Source of the DNA: Paraburkholderia phosphatilytica
GTDB lineage: Bacteria > Pseudomonadota > Gammaproteobacteria > Burkholderiales > Burkholderiaceae
Length of the DNA stretch: 64,000 nt
Assembly (NCBI RefSeq): GCF_003443895.1
Contig: NZ_QQOA01000037.1
Coordinates: 1-64,000 of the forward strand
Direction of reading: 5' to 3'
Shown in pieces: positions 8,764 through 15,814 of this stretch. Positions within the stretch are counted from its first letter, which is position 1. Each line of letters starts with the position of its first letter. Below the pieces are notes generated by a model. It did not search any database. It had not been told where the DNA came from and was given only the letters and a program-made list of their open reading frames with translations. A program made the translations under genes and the position numbers.

Positions 8764-9756
8764 ATGGCGCGCGACGAGACCCAACCGGCCACCTCGGCCC
8801 ACATGAAGATCCCAACCGCAAGCGGCGCCGACCGCGTTCGGACCGTCGCGTTCGTGATGTCGCCGGCGCTCGGCGACACGCTGAATCTGCTCGTCGTCGC
8901 GCACAACCTGTGGCTCGCCGGCTGGCGCGTCAACGTATTCGGCGACCACGCGCATTCGCTCGCGGCCTGGTTCCCGCATCTGACGATCGCGCCGGCGTTG
9001 ATGCCCGGCGATGCACGCCACGTGCTCGCCAGCTATCCGTTCGTCGTGCAGATGCACCGCGACCGGCCCCTCGCCGATCTGCGCGGCTGGCACCCCGGCT
9101 TCATCGATCTGCACGACGTCGAGTACGCGAAGAACGGCGACTGCATGGCGCGACGCTTCGCGGACTTCGCCGCCACGCGCTTCGGCCTGCCGAGCGTGGT
9201 CGTGTCGAACGGCATCAGTCCGCCCACCAGCCTGCGTGGGCGCCGCCATACGTCGCGCGTGGCCGTTCATCCCGAAGCCAGTACCGCGGACAAACGCTGG
9301 ACGCCGCAACGCTTCGTCGAGCTTGCGCGGCATCTGCGCACGGTGGGCCTGCGCGCGGAATTCGCGCTCGACGCGCGCGAGCTGCCGCGCTGGGACTCGC
9401 GCGATGCAGGCGCGCCGCCGCTGCGCACCTTCGCGTCGACGGCCGCGCTCGCCGAGTGGCTGTACGAATCGGCGTGGTTCATCGGCAACGACTCGGGCGT
9501 CGGCCATCTCGCGTCGTCGCTCGGCGTGCCGACGCTCACCGTATTTCGCCGGCGCAGGATCGCGCAGCGCTGGCGGCCGGGCTTCGCGCCCGGCGCGATC
9601 GTGTATCCGCCGTGGTGGGTGCCCACCGCGGGGCTGAAGGAACGCTGGTGGCGCGAGTCGATCACGGTGCGGCGCGTGCTCGCGTCGTTCCATGCGCTAC
9701 GGTCGCGCACTGCCGTGCAAAGCGACGGCGCGGCCTCGGAGTGGATGGTGCAATGA
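8764..9756 (+). CDS. Glycosyltransferase family 9 (heptosyltransferase-like) protein
   Basis: A 330-residue GT-B protein of the heptosyltransferase family. The N-terminal VAFVMSPALGDTLNLLVVAHNL is the GDxLxxxP-type acceptor-side start. The C-terminal nucleotide-sugar side contains VAVHPEASTADKRWTPQRFVEL in two parts around residues 165-185, then FIGNDSGVGHLASSLGVPT near 240-260, the hallmark of GT9. A later ATG at 8803 is possible. The stop overlaps the start of the next GT9 gene (ATGA), so the two are translationally coupled. Sugar and acceptor are unknown. Confidence 0.8.
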   Translation: MARDETQPATSAHMKIPTASGADRVRTVAFVMSPALGDTLNLLVVAHNLWLAGWRVNVFGDHAHSLAAWFPHLTIAPALMPGDARHVLASYPFVVQMHRDRPLADLRGWHPGFIDLHDVEYAKNGDCMARRFADFAATRFGLPSVVVSNGISPPTSLRGRRHTSRVAVHPEASTADKRWTPQRFVELARHLRTVGLRAEFALDARELPRWDSRDAGAPPLRTFASTAALAEWLYESAWFIGNDSGVGHLASSLGVPTLTVFRRRRIAQRWRPGFAPGAIVYPPWWVPTAGLKERWWRESITVRRVLASFHALRSRTAVQSDGAASEWMVQ

Positions 9757-10640
9757 TGAAAGCGACGCTGCAACGCGCCGGATCGATCGCGGTCATGCTG
9801 CCGGCCGCAATCGGCGATTCGCTGCTGATGATGGTGGTGGTCAACAACCTGATCCGCAACGGCTACCGGCCGGTGGTCGTGAGCTGGGTGGTCGCCGAAC
9901 TCGCCGACTGGTTTCCTGGCGTCGACGTCTATCGCGAATCCGACGTGCAGGGGCACTTCGATCTCGTGATCGAGTTGCGCCGCACCGAGCGCGGCGCCGC
10001 GCTCGCCGCCCACGGCGAACTGTGCGAGATGGTTGCGCTGGAGCCATTCCGCAAGCATGGGCACATGATCGACATGATGGTCGCCGTCGCGCGCGACGTG
10101 TTCGAGCTTGCGAACGTGACGCGCGAAAACGGCATCGCGGTGCCGCCCGGCATCCGCTTTCGCGCGAACGAACGGCGCGTCGCGATCCATCCGACTGGCA
10201 GCCACATCGAGAAGATCTGGCCGCGCAAGAAGTTCGTCGCACTGGCGCGCAAGCTGATCGAGCGCGGCTTTCATCCGACCTTCCTCGTCGCGCCGGAGGA
10301 AAAGCCGGCATGGCTGCTCGACCGCGACGCCGCGCCCTGTCTTCACTCGTTCGAACGGCTGGGCGAAGTCGCCGCGTGGATCGCCGAGTCGGGCTGGTTC
10401 ATCGGCAACGACTCGGGCCTCGGACATCTCGCGTCGGCGCTCGGCGTGCCGACCATCTCGCTCTTCATGCGTCGCGGCCTTGCGCGCACGTGGCGGCCGA
10501 ACTGGGGACGCGGCGCGATCGTGCTGCCGCGCAACGTCTTCGTGATCGGCTTCCTGAAAGAGCGCTACTGGAAGCTCGCGCTGACCGCGCGCAGCGTGCT
10601 GCGCTCGTTCGAGCGTCTGCGGCTCGGCGAGACGACCTGA
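9753..10640 (+). CDS. Glycosyltransferase family 9 (heptosyltransferase-like) protein, paralogue of upstream gene
   Basis: A 295-residue GT9 protein starting in the ATGATGA overlap with the gene before it. The N-terminus SIAVMLPAAIGDSLLMMVVV, HPTGSHIEKIWPRKKFVALA around residue 148 and FIGNDSGLGHLASALGVPT near 215 match the upstream paralogue position by position, so the pair looks like an old tandem duplication. The protein is expected to be cytoplasmic or peripheral at the inner membrane. The operon probably ends at the hairpin near 10693-10713. The role could be LPS, capsule or flagellar glycan assembly; context near flhDC is suggestive but not decisive. Confidence 0.8.
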   Translation: MMKATLQRAGSIAVMLPAAIGDSLLMMVVVNNLIRNGYRPVVVSWVVAELADWFPGVDVYRESDVQGHFDLVIELRRTERGAALAAHGELCEMVALEPFRKHGHMIDMMVAVARDVFELANVTRENGIAVPPGIRFRANERRVAIHPTGSHIEKIWPRKKFVALARKLIERGFHPTFLVAPEEKPAWLLDRDAAPCLHSFERLGEVAAWIAESGWFIGNDSGLGHLASALGVPTISLFMRRGLARTWRPNWGRGAIVLPRNVFVIGFLKERYWKLALTARSVLRSFERLRLGETT

Positions 10641-10692
10641 GCCTGAGCCTGAGCCGCTTACCCGTGCTTACGAATGGTATCGAGTTGCTTCA

Positions 10693-10713
10693 GCGCGGCG
10701 CGTGATGCCGCGC
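10693..10713. terminator. GC-rich hairpin after the glycosyltransferase pair
   Basis: GCGCGGC and GCCGCGC form a 7-bp stem with a 7-nt loop, 53 bp after the second GT9 stop codon. There is no T-tract, so it would be a weak or Rho-assisted terminator. Just before it, CCTGAG is repeated three times in tandem at 10636-10653, across the stop codon. Confidence 0.3.
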
Positions 10714-10914
10714 GAAGCGCGCCGGCGTGCCCCGCTATGCGAAGGCCTCGTTGCAGCTGTTACGTGCGGTTGCACATGCGAAGCGCGCCGCTGTTAACGT
10801 GCGTCCGTCGATGTCGTTCGTCGCGGGTTCGAAGCGAACACACGAGCGGAGCGCACAAGCGGAACGCACGCGCGAAGTCATCGAACGAATGTGATCAACC
10901 TGTAGGGAGAAGTG

Positions 10915-11112
10915 ATGAAGCGAATTGGCATGCTTGCAGCGGCTGTGCTGCTGGCCAGCACCCTGGGCGGTTGCTGGTGGGGTCCGCCGCCTGGATTTGG
11001 CGGCCCTGGTGGTGGAGGTCCTGGCGGTGGCGGCCCTGGTGGCGGTGGCGGTGGCGGCGGTCCCGGTCCGCAGGGCGCGGTGACGGTGCCGCACGCGACG
11101 CAAGCGGGTTGA
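10915..11112 (+). CDS. Small glycine/proline-rich putative lipoprotein
   Basis: A 65-residue protein. Residues 1-20 are a lipoprotein signal peptide with lipobox LGGC (cysteine at 20). The mature part is WWGPPPGF followed by a run of GGPGGGG repeats and a short tail VTVPHATQAG. The ATG at 10915 has AGGGAGA 6-7 bp upstream. It would be a lipid-anchored, disordered envelope peptide. It is a lone gene between the GT operon and flhC (opposite strand). Glycine-rich lipoprotein stubs like this are common in Burkholderiales and have no known function. Confidence 0.65.
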   Translation: MKRIGMLAAAVLLASTLGGCWWGPPPGFGGPGGGGPGGGGPGGGGGGGGPGPQGAVTVPHATQAG

Positions 11113-11199
11113 TGCGGGTTGATGCGTTTGTTCGCGGCGCTCAGCGACGCAGCGATGCGTCGCTGACTTCGCCGCTTACTGCTCCACTCGTTGCATAAA

Positions 11200-11823
11200 T
11201 CAGGCCGCGGATAACACCGGCTCCTGCAACGCGGCCGCGGTCTCTTCCGCGGGTTCGTGAACCGGTACCGTCTCGACGGCGACGACCGGCAGCGCGGCGG
11301 GGTCCTTGCGGGTCTTGCCCGCGCGCGCCGGCGGCTGGCACGCGACGCACACCACGTCGCGCTGCAGATCGTGGCGGTGCGCGATGAACTTGCCGCCGCA
11401 GCGGCAGCACGGCGTCAGCTGCAACAGCTCCGCATCGAAGAAACGCACGAGCGTCCACGCACGCGTGAGACTCAGCACGACTTCCATGTTGCGCGCCGCG
11501 CAGTGGTCGAGATACAGCCGGTACGACTTCGTCAGCGCATCGAGACGCACGCAGCCTGCTTCGTCGCGCAGAAAACGGTAGATGTTGAAGAACAGCGACG
11601 CGTGAATGTTCGGCAGCCACGTCATGTACCAGTCGGCCGAAAACGGCAGCAGGCCTTTCGGCGGCGACACGCCTCTGACTTCGCGGTACAGGCGCGTCAT
11701 GCGGTCGCGCGACAGCGTCAGCTCGCTCTCGAGCAACTGCATCCGCGCGCCGAGCTCGATCAGCTCGATCGCGCGCAGCACTTCCTGCGCCTCGTGACGA
11801 AGACTCTTCGAAGAGATGGCCAT
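11200..11823 (-). CDS. flhC: Flagellar transcriptional activator FlhC
   Basis: A 207-residue FlhC. The body LRHEAQEVLRAIELIELGAR and ADWYMTWLPNIHASLFFNIY is diagnostic. Near residues 137-165 the four zinc-ligand cysteines are present as CCRCGG and VCVACQ. The C-terminal ~40 residues are a less conserved acidic/alanine tail. The ATG at 11823 is 17 bp after the flhD stop. FlhC forms the FlhD4C2 complex that activates class II flagellar promoters at the top of the motility cascade. motA/motB, which usually follow flhDC in Burkholderia, are not next to it here; glycosyltransferases are. Confidence 0.95.
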   Translation of the reverse strand: MAISSKSLRHEAQEVLRAIELIELGARMQLLESELTLSRDRMTRLYREVRGVSPPKGLLPFSADWYMTWLPNIHASLFFNIYRFLRDEAGCVRLDALTKSYRLYLDHCAARNMEVVLSLTRAWTLVRFFDAELLQLTPCCRCGGKFIAHRHDLQRDVVCVACQPPARAGKTRKDPAALPVVAVETVPVHEPAEETAAALQEPVLSAA

Positions 11824-11840
11824 GACGTGACCCTGTTCGC

Positions 11841-12158
11841 TCAGGAGAACTGTTGCGCGTGCTGGCCCGCCAGCACGATCGCGGTGTGGGTGGCCGACAT
11901 GTCGATCTGCTTCGACTGTTGCGTCAGCGCCGACAGCAGCAGATGGTCGTCGAGGCGGAACGCGCACAGCAGCTGATCGGTCGCCGCGATGCGCGAGATC
12001 TGCGCGAGCGACAGGCTCGACAGCAAATCCGCGAGCTCGTGCGACAGACCGAGCCGGAACATGCCGACCGGCCGATCCTCGCGCAGCATGCGTTGCGCGA
12101 GCATCAGATACGAGAGATTGATTTCGTGGATCGAGTCCTGCACGTCGAGCACATCCAT
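11841..12158 (-). CDS. flhD: Flagellar transcriptional activator FlhD
   Basis: A 105-residue FlhD, the usual length. Key stretches are IHEINLSYLMLAQRMLREDR at the N-terminus and LGLSHELADLLSSLSLAQI in the middle; the C-terminal half carries the DNA-contacting helices. The ATG at 12158 follows GGAAGCTCAAGACC. It is first in the flhDC pair. The leader upstream has no gene for 620 bp, leaving room for a complex promoter, as expected for a master regulator. A possible promoter (GTGACA, 16 bp, TCAAAT on the minus strand, 12247-12274) is weak. Confidence 0.95.
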   Translation of the reverse strand: MDVLDVQDSIHEINLSYLMLAQRMLREDRPVGMFRLGLSHELADLLSSLSLAQISRIAATDQLLCAFRLDDHLLLSALTQQSKQIDMSATHTAIVLAGQHAQQFS

Positions 12159-12778
12159 GGTCTTGAGCTTCCGCTTTCCCCGCGTTGCGCCGGCTTTCCG
12201 CCGTGCGTATGTGTGCTTCCCGCGACCAGCCGCCGCGGTGCGCTGCATTTGATACAGAAGTTACACTTTGTCACACCTTGGGGCAGAGTGTATGAGAGCG
12301 GCCAGTCGCAGGGCAAGGGGTTTTCAATTTGAATTGAGGCTTAAAACAACGATTTGACCGAATTAATCCTTTCACTCTCTCACAAGGTAGTTTTGCCCGA
12401 TAAAACAGGGCGAATCAGCCATGTCTCGCGGCGCCCGGATTCCTACCAAGCCTTACGTGGTGGCCGCCTCGCGCCGCTGCCGACGCCTTCCGCAAGGCAG
12501 CCGCAGGAAAGCGATGGATAAGGCGAGCGAAATGCGGCATTCAATTTCGCTCGCGATTTTATTGTCGATCCGGCAATCGCGTGCGAAATGAATTAAGACT
12601 TGGTAATGAGTACGGGAATAAGCGTCTATTTCGGGAGATAGGGCGCGCGGATAGCCAATGTGTAACGAGGAAGACGTGGGGGAGAACGCGGGGGAAAACG
12701 CGAGGAAAATTGCGGACAGCCGCGGACAGTCGCAGCAGACTGCGGACAACCCGCGGAAATGCGGAGAACCCGGAAAGA
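12159..12778. other. 620-bp gene-free stretch upstream of flhD
   Basis: No convincing coding frame in either direction; open frames here lack a ribosome site and have atypical composition. The part nearest flhD (12159-12420) should hold the flhDC promoter and leader. It includes AT-rich sequence around 12330-12400 and an imperfect TGTGAC half-site near 12269-12275 that resembles a CRP half-site. The far part is occupied by short purine-rich repeats. Confidence 0.6.
12675..12775. repeat. Short purine-rich degenerate repeats
   Basis: GCGGACA occurs at 12712-12718, 12722-12728 and 12742-12748. It is preceded by two copies of a GGGGGARAACGCG-like unit (about 12678-12702) and followed by related GCGGA units. 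It lies just downstream of the stop codon of the minus-strand lipoprotein gene (12779). It looks like slipped-strand low-complexity sequence rather than an array with spacers. Confidence 0.5.
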
Positions 12779-13387
12779 TCAGATGGCCGGCTTCCAGCCG
12801 TTGGCGGTCAGGTTCATCGTCCAGTGCCATTCGGCATTGCCGACGCCATTGACGATCTGCGCGAGCGTCGGGAACGCCGCCTGGATGTCGGGACGGGTGG
12901 CCCAGTCGGGCAGTCCGTCGATGCGGTAGGTGTAGTAGAACGCGGCCATCTTGCGGCCGCCGATCTTGACCGGCTGGTCCGATCGCGTCACCTTGTCGAG
13001 CGCGAAACGACCGTAGCAGAACTGACCATCGGTTTGGCCAGTGGTGGTTTCGCGGCCGATCACGCGGAAGTAGTTCGCGCCCGCATCGCTCAGTTCGTAA
13101 CGGCGCACCGGTTGCATCAGGTCGCCGGCACGCGCGACGAGCGGCGTCATCTTCACGAGCCCGGCGTTGCGCAGCGCTTCCATTTCGCCCGCCACGCTCA
13201 TGCGTTCATCGCGATGCGCGAAGTCGCGCGCGGTGACGTCGGTCGGGAACGAGACTTCCGGCAGACACGCGCTCTTGACCTGGGTCAGGTGCTCGCGCGC
13301 CGCGTCGGACAGCTTCTGGTTGCTCACGCAGCCCGAAAGCAGCGCGACCGAAACGACTGCTGCCCACGTCCATCCGTCTGATTTCAT
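12779..13387 (-). CDS. Hypothetical lipoprotein
   Basis: A 202-residue protein with a lipoprotein signal peptide: MKSDGWTWAAVVSVALLSGC, lipobox LLSGC with cysteine at 20. The mature part has no motif I recognise. Segments such as RRYELSDAGANYFRVIG and FALDKVTRSDQPV suggest a compact beta-rich periplasmic domain. It is presumably anchored to the outer membrane. It stands alone, divergent from the small gene at 13608. A perfect inverted repeat lies in between. Conserved hypothetical lipoproteins of this length are frequent in Burkholderia; function unknown. Confidence 0.7.
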   Translation of the reverse strand: MKSDGWTWAAVVSVALLSGCVSNQKLSDAAREHLTQVKSACLPEVSFPTDVTARDFAHRDERMSVAGEMEALRNAGLVKMTPLVARAGDLMQPVRRYELSDAGANYFRVIGRETTTGQTDGQFCYGRFALDKVTRSDQPVKIGGRKMAAFYYTYRIDGLPDWATRPDIQAAFPTLAQIVNGVGNAEWHWTMNLTANGWKPAI

Positions 13388-13475
13388 CGTGCCGGTGTGC
13401 TGGTTGGGTGGATGTCGCAGCGTGACCGCACGTCACGCCGGCGCCAGTGTATCTGGCCAGCACAGGTTTGAGAAT

Positions 13476-13501
13476 CGTTATGTGCCTTACCTCACATAAC
13501 G
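13476..13501. promoter_or_regulatory. Perfect 9-bp inverted repeat between divergent genes
   Basis: CGTTATGTG and CACATAACG are separated by 8 bp. The centre is about 100 bp from the start of the minus-strand lipoprotein and 120 bp from the plus-strand small gene. No T-tract follows on either strand, so an operator is more likely than a terminator. The binding protein is unknown. Confidence 0.45.
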
Positions 13502-13607
13502 GCACATTTTCCAAAAACTTGAGGGATCACTTACTGAGCCTTTCCGACCCTCAAGCGCCGCGAGCACCGGACGATATCGTGGCCAGGCCCCACGACATGA
13601 GGACTCC

Positions 13608-13856
13608 ATGACCACTGCGACGCCTGACCAGATCGCGCGGCTCGTCCGCATCAATCCCATCGTGATCGTCAACGGCAGCGGCGATGCCGCACGCTCGTTG
13701 CGTTATCGCGGCAAGCACACGATGACTGCGCTGATGGGCTTTCTCGGCACCCACCGCGACACCCGCGCACTCGTCTACAGCCACAACACGGAAGGCTCGC
13801 AATTGTGGGTCGACGTGCAGACCGGCAACTTCCGCAATCTGCAACGACTTCATTGA
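13608..13856 (+). CDS. Small hypothetical protein (82 aa)
   Basis: An 82-residue soluble protein with no signal peptide. It contains NPIVIVNGSGDAARSLRYRG and ALMGFLGTHRDTRALVYSHN, and ends in VDVQTGNFRNLQRLH. The ATG is preceded by GAGGA at good spacing and codon use matches neighbours, so it is probably real. I do not recognise the family. It is divergent from the lipoprotein and convergent with the 256-residue gene at 13945. Confidence 0.6.
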   Translation: MTTATPDQIARLVRINPIVIVNGSGDAARSLRYRGKHTMTALMGFLGTHRDTRALVYSHNTEGSQLWVDVQTGNFRNLQRLH

Positions 13857-13944
13857 ACCGTGACGCGCACGGCCTGGCCACTGGATGGCGAGGCCGCCGC
13901 TCATGTTGCACTTATTTAGCGCTCATCGAGCACTCACGCGCGCT

Positions 13945-14715
13945 TCACACCGTCAGATCGACGACGCCGCCCACCGGCTGCCATGCGAGCCCGACCGTGT
14001 TGCCGCTCAGCGCATCGAGCACGTCCGGCAACGACGCGCTCGCGTCGGGGTCCTGGTTGAGCGCCGCGATATGAGCCTGCAGCGCCGTGTTCAGGTTCGA
14101 CAATGCGGCGGTCATCGGATCGCTGCTGTCGGCGGAAGCCTCGGCGTTCGTGTCCTGCGGCGGCGAAGTGTCGGCGAAATCGTCCCACGGCATCGACGTA
14201 TCGTTGGCGGCATCGCTGCTCGCCACGCTTTGCGACGCGTCCGAAAGGCTCGCAATCCGCGAAGCGAGATCGGTGTACGCAGCCACGCTTCCACCGGACG
14301 ACGCGGCGGTCGTGCTCGACACATTCGTCGCACCATCACCCTCCGCTTCCTGCGAAGCTGCTGCATTCGAAGCCGCCGCATTCTCCTGCAGCGCAAGCGC
14401 GCGATACAGCGCGGCAAGCAGTTGCGCGCCGGTCGTCTCGACGTCGCCCACTGACGGATTTTTCGAACGCGGTATCGACTCCAGCGAAATGTTCGCGTCG
14501 GCCACGACATGGCGCACCACCGGGTCGCCGCTGTTGCCGCCCGCCAGTTGCGACAGCGTCAGCTGCAACGCGGTCATCAGCGGATCGGGACTGCTGTTGC
14601 TGTCGGCGGTATCGGCATCGCTTGCGGAGGGCGACTTCGCGAGTGGCGAATCCTGCGATGACGAAGCATACGGCGGCACGGACGCACCGGCCTGGTTGAT
14701 CGAATCGATGGTCAT
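13945..14715 (-). CDS. Ser/Ala/Asp-rich hypothetical protein
   Basis: A 256-residue protein without signal peptide or membrane segment, strongly enriched in Ser, Ala, Asp and Asn. Two short hydrophobic helical segments stand out, DPLMTALQLTLSQLAGGNSG near residue 45 and MTAALSNLNTALQAHIAALN near 200. These are internally similar and could be a degenerate repeat. The composition resembles exported or secreted effector-like or biofilm proteins, but no family is recognisable. The ATG has CTGGAG about 11 bp upstream. The antisense frames are shadows. Confidence 0.55.
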   Translation of the reverse strand: MTIDSINQAGASVPPYASSSQDSPLAKSPSASDADTADSNSSPDPLMTALQLTLSQLAGGNSGDPVVRHVVADANISLESIPRSKNPSVGDVETTGAQLLAALYRALALQENAAASNAAASQEAEGDGATNVSSTTAASSGGSVAAYTDLASRIASLSDASQSVASSDAANDTSMPWDDFADTSPPQDTNAEASADSSDPMTAALSNLNTALQAHIAALNQDPDASASLPDVLDALSGNTVGLAWQPVGGVVDLTV

Positions 14716-15082
14716 GATGTTGCACTCCAGACGGAGACGGGCGACCGCATCGGGATGCGCGCGCGGCGCATGCGCGTCCCGCGGCGAGGCGACGCGCTAT
14801 CAGCGTGGATAACGGAACGCGAAGCCGCAACCTGAGGCTTGGTAAGGATGCGCAAGGGCTTGCGGAGACGATGCGCGCCGAGGCAAGGAGAACGACAGCC
14901 GCGAACCGGGCAGACCGGGCGCCGCGCATCGCAGTAATACACTGTAAGGCGCACTAAGGCGCCGCAACCGGCCCCGCGGACGGATTCGCTATAGTCGGGT
15001 CGGGCGCCCTGCTCCGCGGCTTCGTTCGCCGCAGCCAGCGCACATTTCGCATTTTTCCGCCGCGCACGACGCGGCCTTTGCC
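14716..15082. other. Intergenic region upstream of ompR-type operon, with 10-bp direct repeats
   Basis: A 367-bp gene-free stretch between divergent genes. It holds TAAGGCGC at 14945-14952 and again at 14955-14962 (10-bp period), about 120 bp before the response-regulator start, and a -10-like TATAGT near 14990. OmpR-family regulators bind tandem 10-11 bp half sites, so this is a candidate autoregulatory site. Nothing else is recognisable. Confidence 0.4.
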
Positions 15083-15814
15083 ATGTCCGACACACCCGTC
15101 CAGGTGCTGCTGGTCGACGACGACGCCGACCTGCGCGACCTGTTGAGAACCTTCTTCCAGCAACGCGGCATCGAACTGTCGGTGCTGCACGACGCCAACC
15201 ATCTGGCCCGCCGGCTCGAACTCGAACGGCCGTCGATCATCGTGCTCGACCTGATGATGCCGGGCGTCGACGGCCTCACCGCGTTGCGCGCGCTGCGCGC
15301 GAGCGGCGACACGATTCCCGTCATCATGCTGACCGCGCGCGCCGACGACGTCGACCGCGTGATCGGCCTCGAACTCGGCGCCGACGACTACCTCGGCAAG
15401 CCGTTCATGCCGCAGGAACTGCTCGCGCGCATCAACGCGGTGCTGCGTCGGCATGGCACGCGCGAACCGGAAACGCAAAACGAACGGCGCGACACCGTCG
15501 TGTTCGGTCCGTTCCGGCTCGAGCTGGCAAGCCGCACGCTCTATCGCGACAACGAACTCGTCAAGCTGACGGGCAGCGAATACGCGTTGCTCGAAGTGTT
15601 TGCGCGCCACCCGATGCAGACGCTGTCGCGCACGAAGCTCGTCGACATGCTGTACGGCCCGCACGCGGATGTGACCGAGCGCGGCATCGACGTACCGGTC
15701 TGGCGGCTGCGGCGTCTGCTCGAAAGCGACCCGGCGAATCCGCGCCGCATCCAGACGATGCGCGGCGTCGGCTACATGTTCGTGCCCGGCGGCGACGATG
15801 AAGATCCGGTTTGA
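15083..15814 (+). CDS. ompR: OmpR-family response regulator
   Basis: A 243-residue OmpR-type regulator. The receiver domain is at residues 1-122, with the acidic pocket in LLVDDDAD, phospho-acceptor in IIVLDLMMPGVDGL (Asp near 56), LTARADD and the lysine in YLGKPF. The winged-helix effector domain is at about 145-235, ending IQTMRGVGYMFVPGG. Similarity runs along the full length of enterobacterial OmpR (VDRVIGLELGADDYLGKPF, GVGYMFVPG). It overlaps the kinase gene by 17 bp, so the two are cotranscribed. It likely controls envelope genes in response to osmotic or acid stress by analogy; targets here are unknown. Confidence 0.87.
   Translation: MSDTPVQVLLVDDDADLRDLLRTFFQQRGIELSVLHDANHLARRLELERPSIIVLDLMMPGVDGLTALRALRASGDTIPVIMLTARADDVDRVIGLELGADDYLGKPFMPQELLARINAVLRRHGTREPETQNERRDTVVFGPFRLELASRTLYRDNELVKLTGSEYALLEVFARHPMQTLSRTKLVDMLYGPHADVTERGIDVPVWRLRRLLESDPANPRRIQTMRGVGYMFVPGGDDEDPV

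Noticed and set aside
8568..10640. A 690-codon frame that appears to fuse a long N-terminal region to the second GT9 protein
   Set aside because: Only the part from 9753 is GT9-like. The upstream part is the wrong frame of the first GT9 gene, and the ATGATGA junction shows two separate genes.
10912..10914. GTG one codon upstream of the ATG as start of the small lipoprotein gene
   Set aside because: The ATG at 10915 is better spaced from AGGGAGA and gives a standard MKR signal-peptide start.
12675..12775. Possible CRISPR-like or iteron array from GCGGACA repeats
   Set aside because: The units are only 7 bp with irregular 3-13 bp spacing and no spacers. No cas or replication genes are nearby.
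12453..12830. A 125-codon minus-strand frame overlapping the end of the lipoprotein gene
   Set aside because: It has no ribosome site, overlaps a supported gene, and has composition unlike neighbouring proteins.
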